From positions 77,001-141,000 of the forward strand of contig JACBOA010000002.1 in assembly GCA_013403005.1 (NCBI GenBank): 64,000 nucleotides of DNA, read 5' to 3'. Made by a program: the position numbers and the translations under genes. Position 1 is the stretch's first letter. Every line of letters begins with the position of its first letter. Origin of the DNA: Methanobacteriaceae archaeon. Its GTDB lineage: Archaea; Methanobacteriota; Methanobacteria; Methanobacteriales; Methanobacteriaceae. This document shows, piece by piece, positions 1 through 8,790 of the stretch. The notes under the pieces were generated by a model. It saw nothing but the letters and a program-made list of their open reading frames with translations, was not told the DNA's origin and ran no database searches.

Positions 1-1294
1 TGCTCCCCTCTTCCATTTGCATTTCAGCCATTGAAACTGGCTCTTCTTCTAAAGTAATCTCTTCTTCCTCTTCAACAGTTTCAGACTGAACAGAACCCAA
101 TCTTTCTATAATGGGGTGGCCTTTATCCTCTAGGAAGCTGCGAATCTCTTTAAGACCAGATACATCTTCCTCAGTGGGTATTTTTTCCCACATATCTTCT
201 GGAATAAAGTCTTTCAATGAGTCTTTTATCTCTTTGGGCAACCATACAATCCTTTCATAACCTCCATCGGCTTGTAGGAATTTAGGTGAACGCATATATT
301 CCAGGCTGAGTCCGGTGAATCCTTCCACCTGCTTACCTCCTGAACACTGGCCAGCCATGGCTGAGAAGGGTATTCCCAGAGGGGTCTCTCCGCGGAAGTC
401 CCGGTCAACAATACCTATACCATCAAGTTCAGGAATGTAGAAGGCTACTGCCTCAAAACAACCACATGAAGTGTGAGGAAACTCGAATACGCTGTGTAGA
501 AATACTCTTTCAACTGTTCCCTGAGATTTCTCACTTACCATTGCATTTACATCGCTGTATTCCCCTTTAACATCATCCAAAAGGTCTCCCTTTTCAACTT
601 CAAAGATAGGCCCATCTGGATCCATTTTTGCTGCAGCCCGGCAGTCGAACCAGTTTATAGCCCCACATAGGGCAGTTCTATCTGGTGTAACCACACATAC
701 GTGGGTGGGTGCAAATGACTGGCACATAACACAACCATAGAAGACATCCACATCCTCATCAGAAAGTTCTCGAGCTCTGGCATCTCGCATCTGATATTCT
801 TCCCTGGCTTTGCCAACAAATTCTTCAACCTTTGCAGGTTCGGTTAGAATGGTAACTGCAATTGATTCAATTAAAGGAAACTCTTCTTTGAATAGTATGG
901 AAAGGGTTTTTGCCAGGTGCTCAAGTCTGAAACCTGCACCTAGTGCTTCTTTACTTACACGGCACCAGATTGCATCTCTCTGGTTAAGGTGCATGAATCC
1001 CTTAACATAATTACACAGTTCGTGTGTTCGGCGTTCTATTACTCCTTCCAGTTCTTTTTCCAGTTTTTCTCCCTGTATTTCAATCAGAATTCCAAAAGGA
1101 TGAATATCTCCTTCTTGCATGGCATCCAGTTCAGGTCCAATAACCTCAATTTTTCCATCTTCAACGTTTTCTTCAACTTGCACCAGTTCTGCGCCCATGG
1201 ATTTGGGTCCTGCCAGTTCCACGAACATATTGGCGGCTCTGATACGTTCCCCCTCATACATGGGGCTTACATCAACAGGTATATCTCCAAACAT
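1..1294 (-). CDS. cdhC: Acetyl-CoA decarbonylase/synthase beta subunit (acetyl-CoA synthase), 3' end off window
   Basis: CdhC makes or cleaves the C-C and C-S bonds of acetyl-CoA at the Ni-Fe-S A-cluster. The visible 431 residues are colinear with the family, and the C-terminus lies beyond the left edge. The expected A-cluster cysteines are present at C188 and C191 (in YGCVMCQ) and at C277 and C279 (in SCGCFE), close to the positions recalled for the Methanosarcina protein. The visible tail is acidic and Glu-rich. The ATG at 1294 is preceded by GGAGGAATT, a strong ribosome site. It is the third gene of a minus-strand cluster after cdhA and cdhB. The 112-base gap after cdhB may hold its own promoter. 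Confidence 0.95.
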   Translation of the reverse strand, partial: MFGDIPVDVSPMYEGERIRAANMFVELAGPKSMGAELVQVEENVEDGKIEVIGPELDAMQEGDIHPFGILIEIQGEKLEKELEGVIERRTHELCNYVKGFMHLNQRDAIWCRVSKEALGAGFRLEHLAKTLSILFKEEFPLIESIAVTILTEPAKVEEFVGKAREEYQMRDARARELSDEDVDVFYGCVMCQSFAPTHVCVVTPDRTALCGAINWFDCRAAAKMDPDGPIFEVEKGDLLDDVKGEYSDVNAMVSEKSQGTVERVFLHSVFEFPHTSCGCFEAVAFYIPELDGIGIVDRDFRGETPLGIPFSAMAGQCSGGKQVEGFTGLSLEYMRSPKFLQADGGYERIVWLPKEIKDSLKDFIPEDMWEKIPTEEDVSGLKEIRSFLEDKGHPIIERLGSVQSETVEEEEEITLEEEPVSMAEMQMEEGS

Positions 1295-1406
1295 CCAATT
1301 CCTCCATTATAATCCGTATTTATCGGTTAATCGCTTTTAAATCTATTTATTATCCTCAGAAACTATACTGCTTGTTTATTGGTTTATTAAAGAAAAATGT
1401 TGTATT

Positions 1407-1922
1407 CTAATCCGAACCCATCTTTTCCAAGTATTTCATCCATTCTTCATCTTTCATATTGGGGAATGATGCATCTGCATTGGAATGGAAGAATTTACAA
1501 ATGGTAAGGGTCTTAAGGTGAGGTGCATAGTGTTTGAGGCTGGATAGGCCCTGTGAGCCTATATAATATATGCATCCCAGGAAAATCACCAGATCGTGTG
1601 GTCCTTCATCATTCACCCCCTGCCATTCTGGGTCTTTAAGGAGATTTACGATCTCAACCACTCCATATGCTGTTGAATTAAGTCCTTGATCCTTAAAAGA
1701 TTTATAAGCATCAGCAGTGGTAACTACAGGAAGGTTCCATTTTTCTGCTATTTTTTTGGCTAGTGTAAGGAGAGGCTCCTCCTTCACCAGTGGCCCTAAG
1801 ACAAAAAGAGGCCTTTTGGCTTTTTTAATCATTAATTCTGCAGTTTCTGGAGTTACCAGTAATGCCTGTTTTGGTCCGGCAATAACTGTGGGCTGATAGG
1901 GTATAACTCTTTCATTGGCCAT
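1407..1922 (-). CDS. cdhB: Acetyl-CoA decarbonylase/synthase epsilon subunit
   Basis: The epsilon subunit is the small partner of the CO dehydrogenase alpha subunit and is thought to help electron transfer or stabilise the alpha2-epsilon2 component. The 171-residue length fits the family. The sequence shows a Rossmann-like arrangement with a GPKQALLVTPE stretch near the N-terminus and LVIFLGCIYYIGSQGL in the middle. The ATG at 1922 directly abuts the end of cdhA, so the two are almost certainly translated from one transcript. No cofactor-binding cysteine cluster is visible, as expected for this subunit. Confidence 0.93.
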   Translation of the reverse strand: MANERVIPYQPTVIAGPKQALLVTPETAELMIKKAKRPLFVLGPLVKEEPLLTLAKKIAEKWNLPVVTTADAYKSFKDQGLNSTAYGVVEIVNLLKDPEWQGVNDEGPHDLVIFLGCIYYIGSQGLSSLKHYAPHLKTLTICKFFHSNADASFPNMKDEEWMKYLEKMGSD

Positions 1923-4274
1923 TTAATCATCCTCCATTCCCATTAATGATGGTTCCTGGGGTATTTCTCTTGGCTCCCATCCCATTTCTTCGAGTATTTC
2001 CTTTACATCTTTTTTATAAGTAATGGGAATATCCTTCTCATTACGGATGAAAAGGTTTATGTCTGGTGGTAGTCTGCCGTAATATCTTTTGTAAAGGTCA
2101 ATGTAATGGTTTAGTTTAATCTGACGTCCTTTAGCTGTATCATTGGGTCGGATACATAGTTTAGCTGTCATTACTATGGCTTCTTCCATGTTTTCAGCAG
2201 CATAGATCAGGTGCTCGGGTGCTGGTTCACCATCCATCACTTTGCCTGTCCTTAAATCTTTGATTTTCCAGTTTTCCTTTTTATCGGTTCTTCCCAGATA
2301 TAAACGACGATACTTGGAACCATGGGGGCCTACAACTACTGGGATTCCCCAACGGTTGACTCCAGTGGCAATGGCTGCTGCTTTTTGGGAGTATGCTCCC
2401 CAGGCTACACCACAAGCACCCACACGGTTAAGGATGTAATCTGCTATTTCTTCAAAGTTTCCTTCTAGTGGTTTTTTGGCGAATATGTTGGCAATTTTTA
2501 TACATGCCCCGGATATGTGGGCGTTTGAGACACACGAACCTATATTAAGTAATCCTCGAGCATCGAAATCTCCACTGTACTGTTCATACAGGGTTTTTCC
2601 TTCTTCGTCCAAGTATTCTCCGATGGACATGGCACCACACCCAGTGGCCACCACAATGTAGTTACGTTCTAAAAATTCCCTGGCCATTTCTGCAACTTCT
2701 TTACCACCATCAGGATAGTTGGAACAACCTACTATGGCAATAACTCCAGGGATATCTCCCAGAACGATTGGAGCTCCAACTCGTCTGATTTCCACATCCT
2801 GAACAGGACCTCGGCCTGCGCGGATGTTGAATTTCTCATCCTTAGCTAACTTTTCTCCCACTTTGGCTAACATGGACATCAGGGGAAGTTCTCTTTCACA
2901 TTCCTGTTCACACCTTCCACATGAGTAGCAAACATCGTTAAGGTAAAGTTTTTCGAACCCTGAGAAATCTCCCTTTCCAGCTGCTACAACTGCTTCCATC
3001 ATGGGTTTGCTATTGGGACAAACCCGGTTACACCAGCCACATTCAGTACATTCAGAAGCCATATTCTGTATTGCATCAAGTTCTGGCAATTTTTTGAGTT
3101 TTTCTCTTTCAGGGGCGAGAATTTTAGCTATTTTAACTGAAACTTCGCCAACCTTCTCCGAGTCCAATATAAGTGCCCCGTCTATTTCCTTGTTTAAAAG
3201 TTTTGAAACAATAACATCCGGATCTTCATCTGTCATATCCGGCAGGCCCAGACACATTTTATCTGTGGTGGCAATTACTGCTGTGTTCTTCTTTTGAGCT
3301 TCCTCCAACACATCTGTCCGTATACACTGCTCATCCACTATGATAACATCGGCCACTCCACTGCGTATGAATTTAAGTTGTCTTGAAAGAGGGCCAACTA
3401 CTTTAGCCCGGTCATTGTATCTGGAGATATCTATAGCTGCACAACATATACCACAAACCTCAAAATCCTCTTCCTGTCCTGTTTCATCAAGGTAATCCAT
3501 GATACTGGCTCCAGGCACCACATTGTGACCTATACATAGTATCACCGGTTTATCCGTGTCAATGGTTCCCACACCCATTTCAACTAGTGGAGCATCTTCA
3601 TCTCCTTTGGGCATATTCAGGGCTACGATCTGAGCTATATCTCCCACTTCACGGGCCAGATCATCCATTACACCCGAATGAAGTGCTTTGGATTCAAAGT
3701 CAAGATTGCTTCCTTCCTGACCGGTGTGACATGCGGATAGAAGGTGGGATAACTGTTCTTCAACATAACCCATAACTTCCCTTAAATCACCGAGATTTTG
3801 GGGCTTTTTACCTATAATGGTTCTGGTGATGGGTGCTTCAATGTCTATATTAAGGCCCAGATCAAGGGGATAATCTTCTCCTAATTCTTCAATTAGGTGG
3901 TTGATCATGTGCCGTGCATGGCCTGCGTGAGCTGCAGTACCAATGTTACATGCTAAAAGCACTATACGGGCTTGTTGTGTTGCGGAATCAATCCCACAAG
4001 CTCCTTTTTTGTTCAAAAGGTCGCATTTTCCGAAGGTGCACAGACAGCACATGTCACAGAAAGGTGCGTAAAAGGGTTCGTAACGTCCCAGTAGTTTCAT
4101 ATCCCATGATCTTAGATCAGTAACATGAGGTTTGGGCGTTGGCCCCATAGGAGTATCTTCTTCAGATATTTCTCCCTCTTTTTCTACTATTTCGCCTATG
4201 GATATTTTGATATCCTTGGCTTTCCAGAAATCATCTTTTAATTTCTTTGGTTCAGACTTTGGTTTAGGTGCCAC
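1923..4274 (-). CDS. cdhA: Acetyl-CoA decarbonylase/synthase alpha subunit (Ni-Fe CO dehydrogenase)
   Basis: The alpha subunit interconverts CO and CO2 at the Ni-Fe-S C-cluster and passes electrons to ferredoxin. A Cys-rich N-terminal segment at about residues 73-93 (FCDMCCLCTFGKC) supplies the B/D-cluster ligands. Two ferredoxin-type motifs typical of the archaeal alpha subunit lie at about residues 407-425 (CTECGWCNRVC) and 447-458 (CYSCGRCEQEC). I placed the start at the GTG at 4274 because GGTGAT lies just upstream. A GTG at 4283 is in frame but lacks a ribosome site. It is the first gene of cdhABC. Further cdh genes (cdhD, cdhE) would be expected to the left of the window. Confidence 0.95.
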   Translation of the reverse strand: MAPKPKSEPKKLKDDFWKAKDIKISIGEIVEKEGEISEEDTPMGPTPKPHVTDLRSWDMKLLGRYEPFYAPFCDMCCLCTFGKCDLLNKKGACGIDSATQQARIVLLACNIGTAAHAGHARHMINHLIEELGEDYPLDLGLNIDIEAPITRTIIGKKPQNLGDLREVMGYVEEQLSHLLSACHTGQEGSNLDFESKALHSGVMDDLAREVGDIAQIVALNMPKGDEDAPLVEMGVGTIDTDKPVILCIGHNVVPGASIMDYLDETGQEEDFEVCGICCAAIDISRYNDRAKVVGPLSRQLKFIRSGVADVIIVDEQCIRTDVLEEAQKKNTAVIATTDKMCLGLPDMTDEDPDVIVSKLLNKEIDGALILDSEKVGEVSVKIAKILAPEREKLKKLPELDAIQNMASECTECGWCNRVCPNSKPMMEAVVAAGKGDFSGFEKLYLNDVCYSCGRCEQECERELPLMSMLAKVGEKLAKDEKFNIRAGRGPVQDVEIRRVGAPIVLGDIPGVIAIVGCSNYPDGGKEVAEMAREFLERNYIVVATGCGAMSIGEYLDEEGKTLYEQYSGDFDARGLLNIGSCVSNAHISGACIKIANIFAKKPLEGNFEEIADYILNRVGACGVAWGAYSQKAAAIATGVNRWGIPVVVGPHGSKYRRLYLGRTDKKENWKIKDLRTGKVMDGEPAPEHLIYAAENMEEAIVMTAKLCIRPNDTAKGRQIKLNHYIDLYKRYYGRLPPDINLFIRNEKDIPITYKKDVKEILEEMGWEPREIPQEPSLMGMEDD

Positions 4275-4283
4275 AAATATCAC

Positions 4284-4619
4284 CGAATTATTAATGATTT
4301 ATAATGATATTTTCTCTTAGACTGATTAGAAATATAAAGTTTGTGCATAAAGATAGCATCAAATTCGAATTTTAATAATAATTCACAAATTCATCATAGA
4401 ATCCGGGGATCAATCGGGATCAATACATACGAGACCTTACTTAGACACATCATTGATATTATAATGAATACTCGTCTTAAGCCCAAACCGATTAAAAAAA
4501 ATAAAATTTAAAATAAAGAAAAAATTATGATTTTAATAAACTATGCATATCATGATACAATAAGCCCTTAAAACTAATTATATTAGATTTGACTTGTAAA
4601 AATAAAAAAATATGATAAT
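4284..4619. promoter_or_regulatory. Intergenic region with probable cdhA promoter (minus strand)
   Basis: This 336-base AT-rich gap separates cdhA from the convergently oriented end of the pilus platform gene. On the minus strand, CTTTATATTT at 4331-4340 is a good archaeal TATA box, which would place transcription start near 4308, about 35 bases before the GTG. I see no open frame or strong hairpin in the rest. Confidence 0.5.
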
Positions 4620-5726
4620 TTAAACTTTGGGTTCCAACCTTTTTATCATAAAGGCCATGAAGGCTACTATAGCTGGGAATAAGAATAGATACATTATTAA
4701 TAGAAGCATAGGGGGGACAATTGGTCCCATAACTGTAGAAGCAGCAATCAGCATGATCATGGTGATGACTGGACCCAGTATAGCTACAAACATGTATATC
4801 ATGGTGAATGAGTTGAGTTTCTGGGCATAATCCTTTAGTTTCATCCTCATTTCATAAGCTGTGTCATCAGCAATTACACTCAGAGTTTTGGCCAGATCCC
4901 CACCACTGGTGAGTGTTCGGGTAATCTGATATACTGCTCGGGTAAGTCCCTCAGAATCGATCCTTTCACTCATATCGATGAGGGCTTTTTCAGTGGTTTC
5001 TCCATATTTTATTTCCTCTAATGCCCTGGCGAATTCTTCTGATAAAGGACCGTAACCAGACATTGCTACCGAACGCATGCTATCATGCAAACCTATCCCT
5101 GCCCTTAATTCAGTTGCCATCTGTCGCAGAGCAAAGGGAAGTTCCTTGGAAGCTGCAGTAGAACGACCCCCAGTCTTTATTTTTGGCAGGTACACAATGA
5201 ACATGGTCATTAGCAGGATAATAATACCAAATACTAATCCTATTTCGACACCAAATCCTAAAATAACTATGATGGTGAAAACAATTGCAAAAGAAAATAC
5301 CCCTATAATTAATATCAGTTTGGGGTCAAGTCCTGGTTTTTCTTCTTCTTTAAGTAATTCTTCCAAAGATGCTTTGCGTACAGCTGCTTTTTTAGCTTTA
5401 TCTTTCTCATCTGGTTTTTCCTTTCTCTCATATTTCTGGTCAATGAGATCCCTGAAAATAGCAATTTCATCCTTCTCCATTCCCCTCTTTTTAATAACTT
5501 TAGGAGATGGTTTGATGGCAGAGGAATCAAATTCTTTTATCTCAGGTTTGGATTCTCTTTTAAATGTGGGTGTGGAAATTTTTGGTTTTTGAACTTTTCT
5601 TATCTTCTTTACAGGTTTTTGCACCCCTTCACTCACCTTCTGAACACCACCCCCTACTTTTTGACTGGAGTTGACTGTTAAATCACCAATACGGTTGAAG
5701 ATCTCCTTTATGCCGCCAAAAACCAT
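4620..5726 (-). CDS. Type II secretion / type IV pilus platform membrane protein (GspF/TadC family)
   Basis: This is an inner-membrane platform protein for a type IV pilus-like filament. Residues 1-120 are basic and hydrophilic (many Lys, with a KKAAVRKASLEELLKEE stretch). Two transmembrane segments follow at about 140-185. A GspF-type cytoplasmic domain (ELRAGIGLHDSMRSVA, TLTSGGDLAKTLSVIADD) and two or three C-terminal membrane segments complete it. I chose the ATG at 5726 because GGTGATCTG lies directly upstream; a more distal ATG at 5747 has no such site. It lies downstream of the secretion ATPase with a 148-base gap and probably forms a complex with it. Confidence 0.85.
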   Translation of the reverse strand: MVFGGIKEIFNRIGDLTVNSSQKVGGGVQKVSEGVQKPVKKIRKVQKPKISTPTFKRESKPEIKEFDSSAIKPSPKVIKKRGMEKDEIAIFRDLIDQKYERKEKPDEKDKAKKAAVRKASLEELLKEEEKPGLDPKLILIIGVFSFAIVFTIIVILGFGVEIGLVFGIIILLMTMFIVYLPKIKTGGRSTAASKELPFALRQMATELRAGIGLHDSMRSVAMSGYGPLSEEFARALEEIKYGETTEKALIDMSERIDSEGLTRAVYQITRTLTSGGDLAKTLSVIADDTAYEMRMKLKDYAQKLNSFTMIYMFVAILGPVITMIMLIAASTVMGPIVPPMLLLIMYLFLFPAIVAFMAFMIKRLEPKV

Positions 5727-5874
5727 CAGATCACCACATATGTGCATAGATTCATTATTATTATCCCTAATTTAGCCCTGTATTCTACTCATATTAATGG
5801 GATTTCTATCTTTATTTATCTTTCTTGTTTCTTTAGTTTTGTTTTTAGATGAATTGATTGATTTATGTATTATT

Positions 5875-7497
5875 TTAAAGAATTCTATCCAGCATGGCAT
5901 CAGGATCTTTGTAGTAACTATTAATACATCGCCCTACTTCCTCAATGGAACGTATGTTGTTATCAGCTAAATACTCCAGAACCAGCCTTCTTTTTTCAAT
6001 TTCTTCTTCAAGTTCAGTCATGCCCACACCCCTCATTTCAGCCATTTCTCGGAGTGTCTGACTGGCGATTCCCACATATTCAACCTTATCCGTAACATTA
6101 TTCCACTCGAATACACGGTTGAGTTGGACATTACCCTCCTCCATTCCCACAACCTCAGCAACTTCAGTTATCCTACGGATTGATCCGCCCTCAGCCCTGT
6201 ACATCCTGTTCTGCATTATGATAAAATCCAGTGCTGGAATCATTATGTTAGGCACGTTCATGGGAGAGTTAATTAATCGAGTTATAGTTTCCCGGGCAGT
6301 GTTGGAGTGAAGGGTACCCATTCCCGAGTGACCTGTGTTCAGGGCAGTGAATAGTGTTATGGCTTCCGCCCCACGAACCTCACCCACAATTACTCTGTCG
6401 GGCCTCTGACGGAGGGAGTTTTTCACCAGGGTATCCATAGTGAGTTCACCCTTACCTTCAATGTTAGGAGGGCGTGTTTCCATACGCAACACATGAGTGT
6501 GAGGTAACTGCAATTCCAGAGTATCCTCAATGGTAATAATACGCTCACGAGGAGGTACAAAAGCAGCAATGGTGTTTAGTGTGGTGGTTTTACCAGAACC
6601 AGTACCACCGGCGATTATAGCGTTACATGGTTTCACACCCATACCATCTGTGCAAACCCATAGGAAACCTGCAAGGTGGGAGGACATGGTTTTGAAGTTG
6701 ATTAAATCCACCACAGTGAGTGGGTCTTTTCTAAACTTCCTGATGGTGAGTGTGGGTCCATCCGCAGAAACCGGGGGAAGAGTGGCGTTAACCCTGGAAC
6801 CATCTTTAAGACGAGCATCCAATATGGGGGTTTGCTGGTCAATGCGACGGTTCACCTGCCGTGCAATAACATCTATTATGGAGCGGATGTCATCATCACT
6901 ATCAAAAACAACATTGGTAACCATCATCCCGATCTTACGGTGATAAACAAATACACTACTGCCAGTACCAATAACCATGATCTCTTCCAGATCATCATCC
7001 TTGATCATGGGATCCAGTTTTCCGTATCCCAACATCACCTGAGATATCTGAGTAGCCAGCCGCTCCACATCTCGAACCCCTCTGGTTCGCAGGAACTGCT
7101 TAACTTCACCTATAAATGAATCTTCATCTATATTGAATTCTTCTCCCTGAGAAACTGCTACTTCCACCAGTTTCTCCCGGACTTCGTTAAAAATCATTTC
7201 TTCTTTATCTGAAAAATGAGGGACACTCACATTGTACTTGGGTATCAACCCTTCTTCGATAATTTCCGCCTTTAAACCTTTAGAAACAGATTTTCTTACC
7301 TTTTTAGTGCGCTTGGGCGGTTTTTTCATTATCTTATCCAGGGTGAATTCCTCTTCATCTTCTTCATCAGGAATTAGAGGTTCTTTTTCTTCAACAGGTA
7401 TAGAGAAATCCTCTTCTTGGACAACAGTTTCATTTTCCTCTTCAGAACCAAACTCTCCCAAAAGATCCTTCAGTATTTCCTTGCGCTTGTCCTTCAT
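5875..7497 (-). CDS. Type II/IV secretion ATPase, CpaF/TadA family (archaeal pilus assembly)
   Basis: This hexameric ATPase would power assembly of a type IV pilus-like structure. Residues 1-110 form an acidic then basic N-terminal region. The core has Walker A GGTGSGKTTT at about 296-305, with an Asp-box/Walker B region DRVIVGEVRGAEA near 366-378. A His box (GHSGMGTLHSN) lies between Walker B and the C-terminus. The length of 540 residues is normal for the archaeal group. It heads the locus and is followed by the platform gene. The start at 7497 has only a weak GTGAG site. The promoter is apparently shared with the divergent methyltransferase gene. Confidence 0.9.
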   Translation of the reverse strand: MKDKRKEILKDLLGEFGSEEENETVVQEEDFSIPVEEKEPLIPDEEDEEEFTLDKIMKKPPKRTKKVRKSVSKGLKAEIIEEGLIPKYNVSVPHFSDKEEMIFNEVREKLVEVAVSQGEEFNIDEDSFIGEVKQFLRTRGVRDVERLATQISQVMLGYGKLDPMIKDDDLEEIMVIGTGSSVFVYHRKIGMMVTNVVFDSDDDIRSIIDVIARQVNRRIDQQTPILDARLKDGSRVNATLPPVSADGPTLTIRKFRKDPLTVVDLINFKTMSSHLAGFLWVCTDGMGVKPCNAIIAGGTGSGKTTTLNTIAAFVPPRERIITIEDTLELQLPHTHVLRMETRPPNIEGKGELTMDTLVKNSLRQRPDRVIVGEVRGAEAITLFTALNTGHSGMGTLHSNTARETITRLINSPMNVPNIMIPALDFIIMQNRMYRAEGGSIRRITEVAEVVGMEEGNVQLNRVFEWNNVTDKVEYVGIASQTLREMAEMRGVGMTELEEEIEKRRLVLEYLADNNIRSIEEVGRCINSYYKDPDAMLDRIL

Positions 7498-7524
7498 GTT
7501 CTCACAGTTATAAATTATCTAATG

Positions 7525-7536
7525 TTATTTATATAG
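7525..7536. promoter_or_regulatory. Near-symmetric TATA element serving two divergent genes
   Basis: TTATTTATATAG on plus reads CTATATAAATAA on minus, so both strands present a TATA box. It lies about 26 bases before the plus-strand ATG at 7557, which has no ribosome site and so may be leaderless. It lies about 33 bases before the minus-strand ATG at 7497. Confidence 0.45.
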
Positions 7537-7556
7537 AGTATCAAATATTTAAGTAT

Positions 7557-8540
7557 ATGGACATAAAGTGCAAATGCAACAATGATTGTATAAAAAAATC
7601 CATCTCCCTCTTAAAGAATATTGACTACTTTTATTTTCCCTGTGATAAATGTCAGAAATGGAATTTTAAGAAATTTAAACCATTGCTTGAACAATTAGAT
7701 CCAGCTCAAAAAATCAATGCTGACTGGGGAAGATGTTCCTGCGGACGTAGGCATCTGGATGTGGTGATTGCCCACATTCTCAACATCATGCAGGAAGATG
7801 GGCTGAAAGATGAAAGATCCACCTTAAGAGAAACTTGTGTTCCTCTAATTACTCCAGCATATCCTCTAAATTCAGCACCCTACCTTGATGAAGATACTCT
7901 GGTGATACTCTCCCCTGAAATCAGCCGTGAATGTGCAGAAAGGATTGTTAGCCAAGTTCCAGAAGTTAAAGGAGTGCTTAAAGGTGATATTAAAGACACG
8001 GTGGGTATTAAAAACTCTGAATCGTCTCCACATACATACCAACTCCTGGCGGGCTGTGACCTGCGTCTGGACATTGTGCAGACACCATTTGGAGCAATTT
8101 ACATTTGCAAAAATCAGGGAGATATCCATATAGAATTCCCTAAACCTGTATCCCCCAAAATCATACGTTTAAAAAAAGTATTAGGAAAATATGAGCATCC
8201 TTCAGTTTTGGACTGTACCTGTGGCCCTGGGACTCTGGGTATAGCAGCACTTAAAGGAGGAGCTAAACGAGTGGTTTTCAATGACATTTGGTACCCTGCA
8301 GCCCGTACCACTGCCCTTAACCTGGAAGTTAATGGTTTTCCATTAAATCTAACTGGAAACAAACAAGGATTAATTGCACAAGGTGAATATGGGGAAGTTT
8401 ATTGTTTGGATGTTTTAAAGCTTGGATCTGTGTTAAATGACAAATTTGATTTGTGTTTGGTGGACACTTTCCCTGGAGTGGACACCAAAAACTTTGAAAA
8501 CGCCATAAAGCATCTATGCCAGGAAGTTGTTATTATCTAA
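7557..8540 (+). CDS. SAM-dependent methyltransferase with Cys-rich N-terminal domain
   Basis: A class I methyltransferase fold occupies the C-terminal half. Motif I is VLDCTCGPGTLGIAAL at about residues 217-232, followed by FNDIWYPAART and the acidic LCLVDTFPG motif. The N-terminal part carries paired cysteines (C5, C7, C11, C29, C32, C60, C62) that look like one or two zinc sites. The target cannot be read from the sequence; tRNA, rRNA or protein are all possible. The ATG at 7557 sits about 26 bases after a TATA box with no ribosome site, suggesting a leaderless message. It is divergent from the pilus ATPase and appears to be transcribed alone. Confidence 0.75.
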   Translation: MDIKCKCNNDCIKKSISLLKNIDYFYFPCDKCQKWNFKKFKPLLEQLDPAQKINADWGRCSCGRRHLDVVIAHILNIMQEDGLKDERSTLRETCVPLITPAYPLNSAPYLDEDTLVILSPEISRECAERIVSQVPEVKGVLKGDIKDTVGIKNSESSPHTYQLLAGCDLRLDIVQTPFGAIYICKNQGDIHIEFPKPVSPKIIRLKKVLGKYEHPSVLDCTCGPGTLGIAALKGGAKRVVFNDIWYPAARTTALNLEVNGFPLNLTGNKQGLIAQGEYGEVYCLDVLKLGSVLNDKFDLCLVDTFPGVDTKNFENAIKHLCQEVVII

Positions 8541-8771
8541 GCTAGTAAAATGTGAAGCTAATCTTGATGCATGTCTCAATGATTTATTTAAAACCTATAA
8601 AATTCATTATAAACATTATAATTGACATTTAAGCCTAGTTATACCTATAAAATGCTTTGAAATTCTTAATAACTCACTTAATCATATAAGCCATCAAATT
8701 AGGTGAAAACTTCATGAATCCCTCTTAGACCATTCTCTTCATTTTAAATCCATATAATTTTTAAGCCGTAT

Positions 8772-8790
8772 ATTTAGCTATTAGCTAAAT
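8772..8790. terminator. 19-base palindrome abutting the stop of the TctA-like gene
   Basis: ATTTAGCTA and TAGCTAAAT form a perfect 9-base inverted repeat around a single base, directly after the minus-strand stop codon at 8791. It may act as a 3'-end hairpin. The rest of 8541-8771 is AT-rich with no gene; a decamer CCTATAAAAT appears twice there. Confidence 0.35.

Noticed and set aside
7872..8362. Minus-strand open frames within the methyltransferase gene
   Set aside because: They overlap the convincing plus-strand gene, have no ribosome sites, and show no family pattern.
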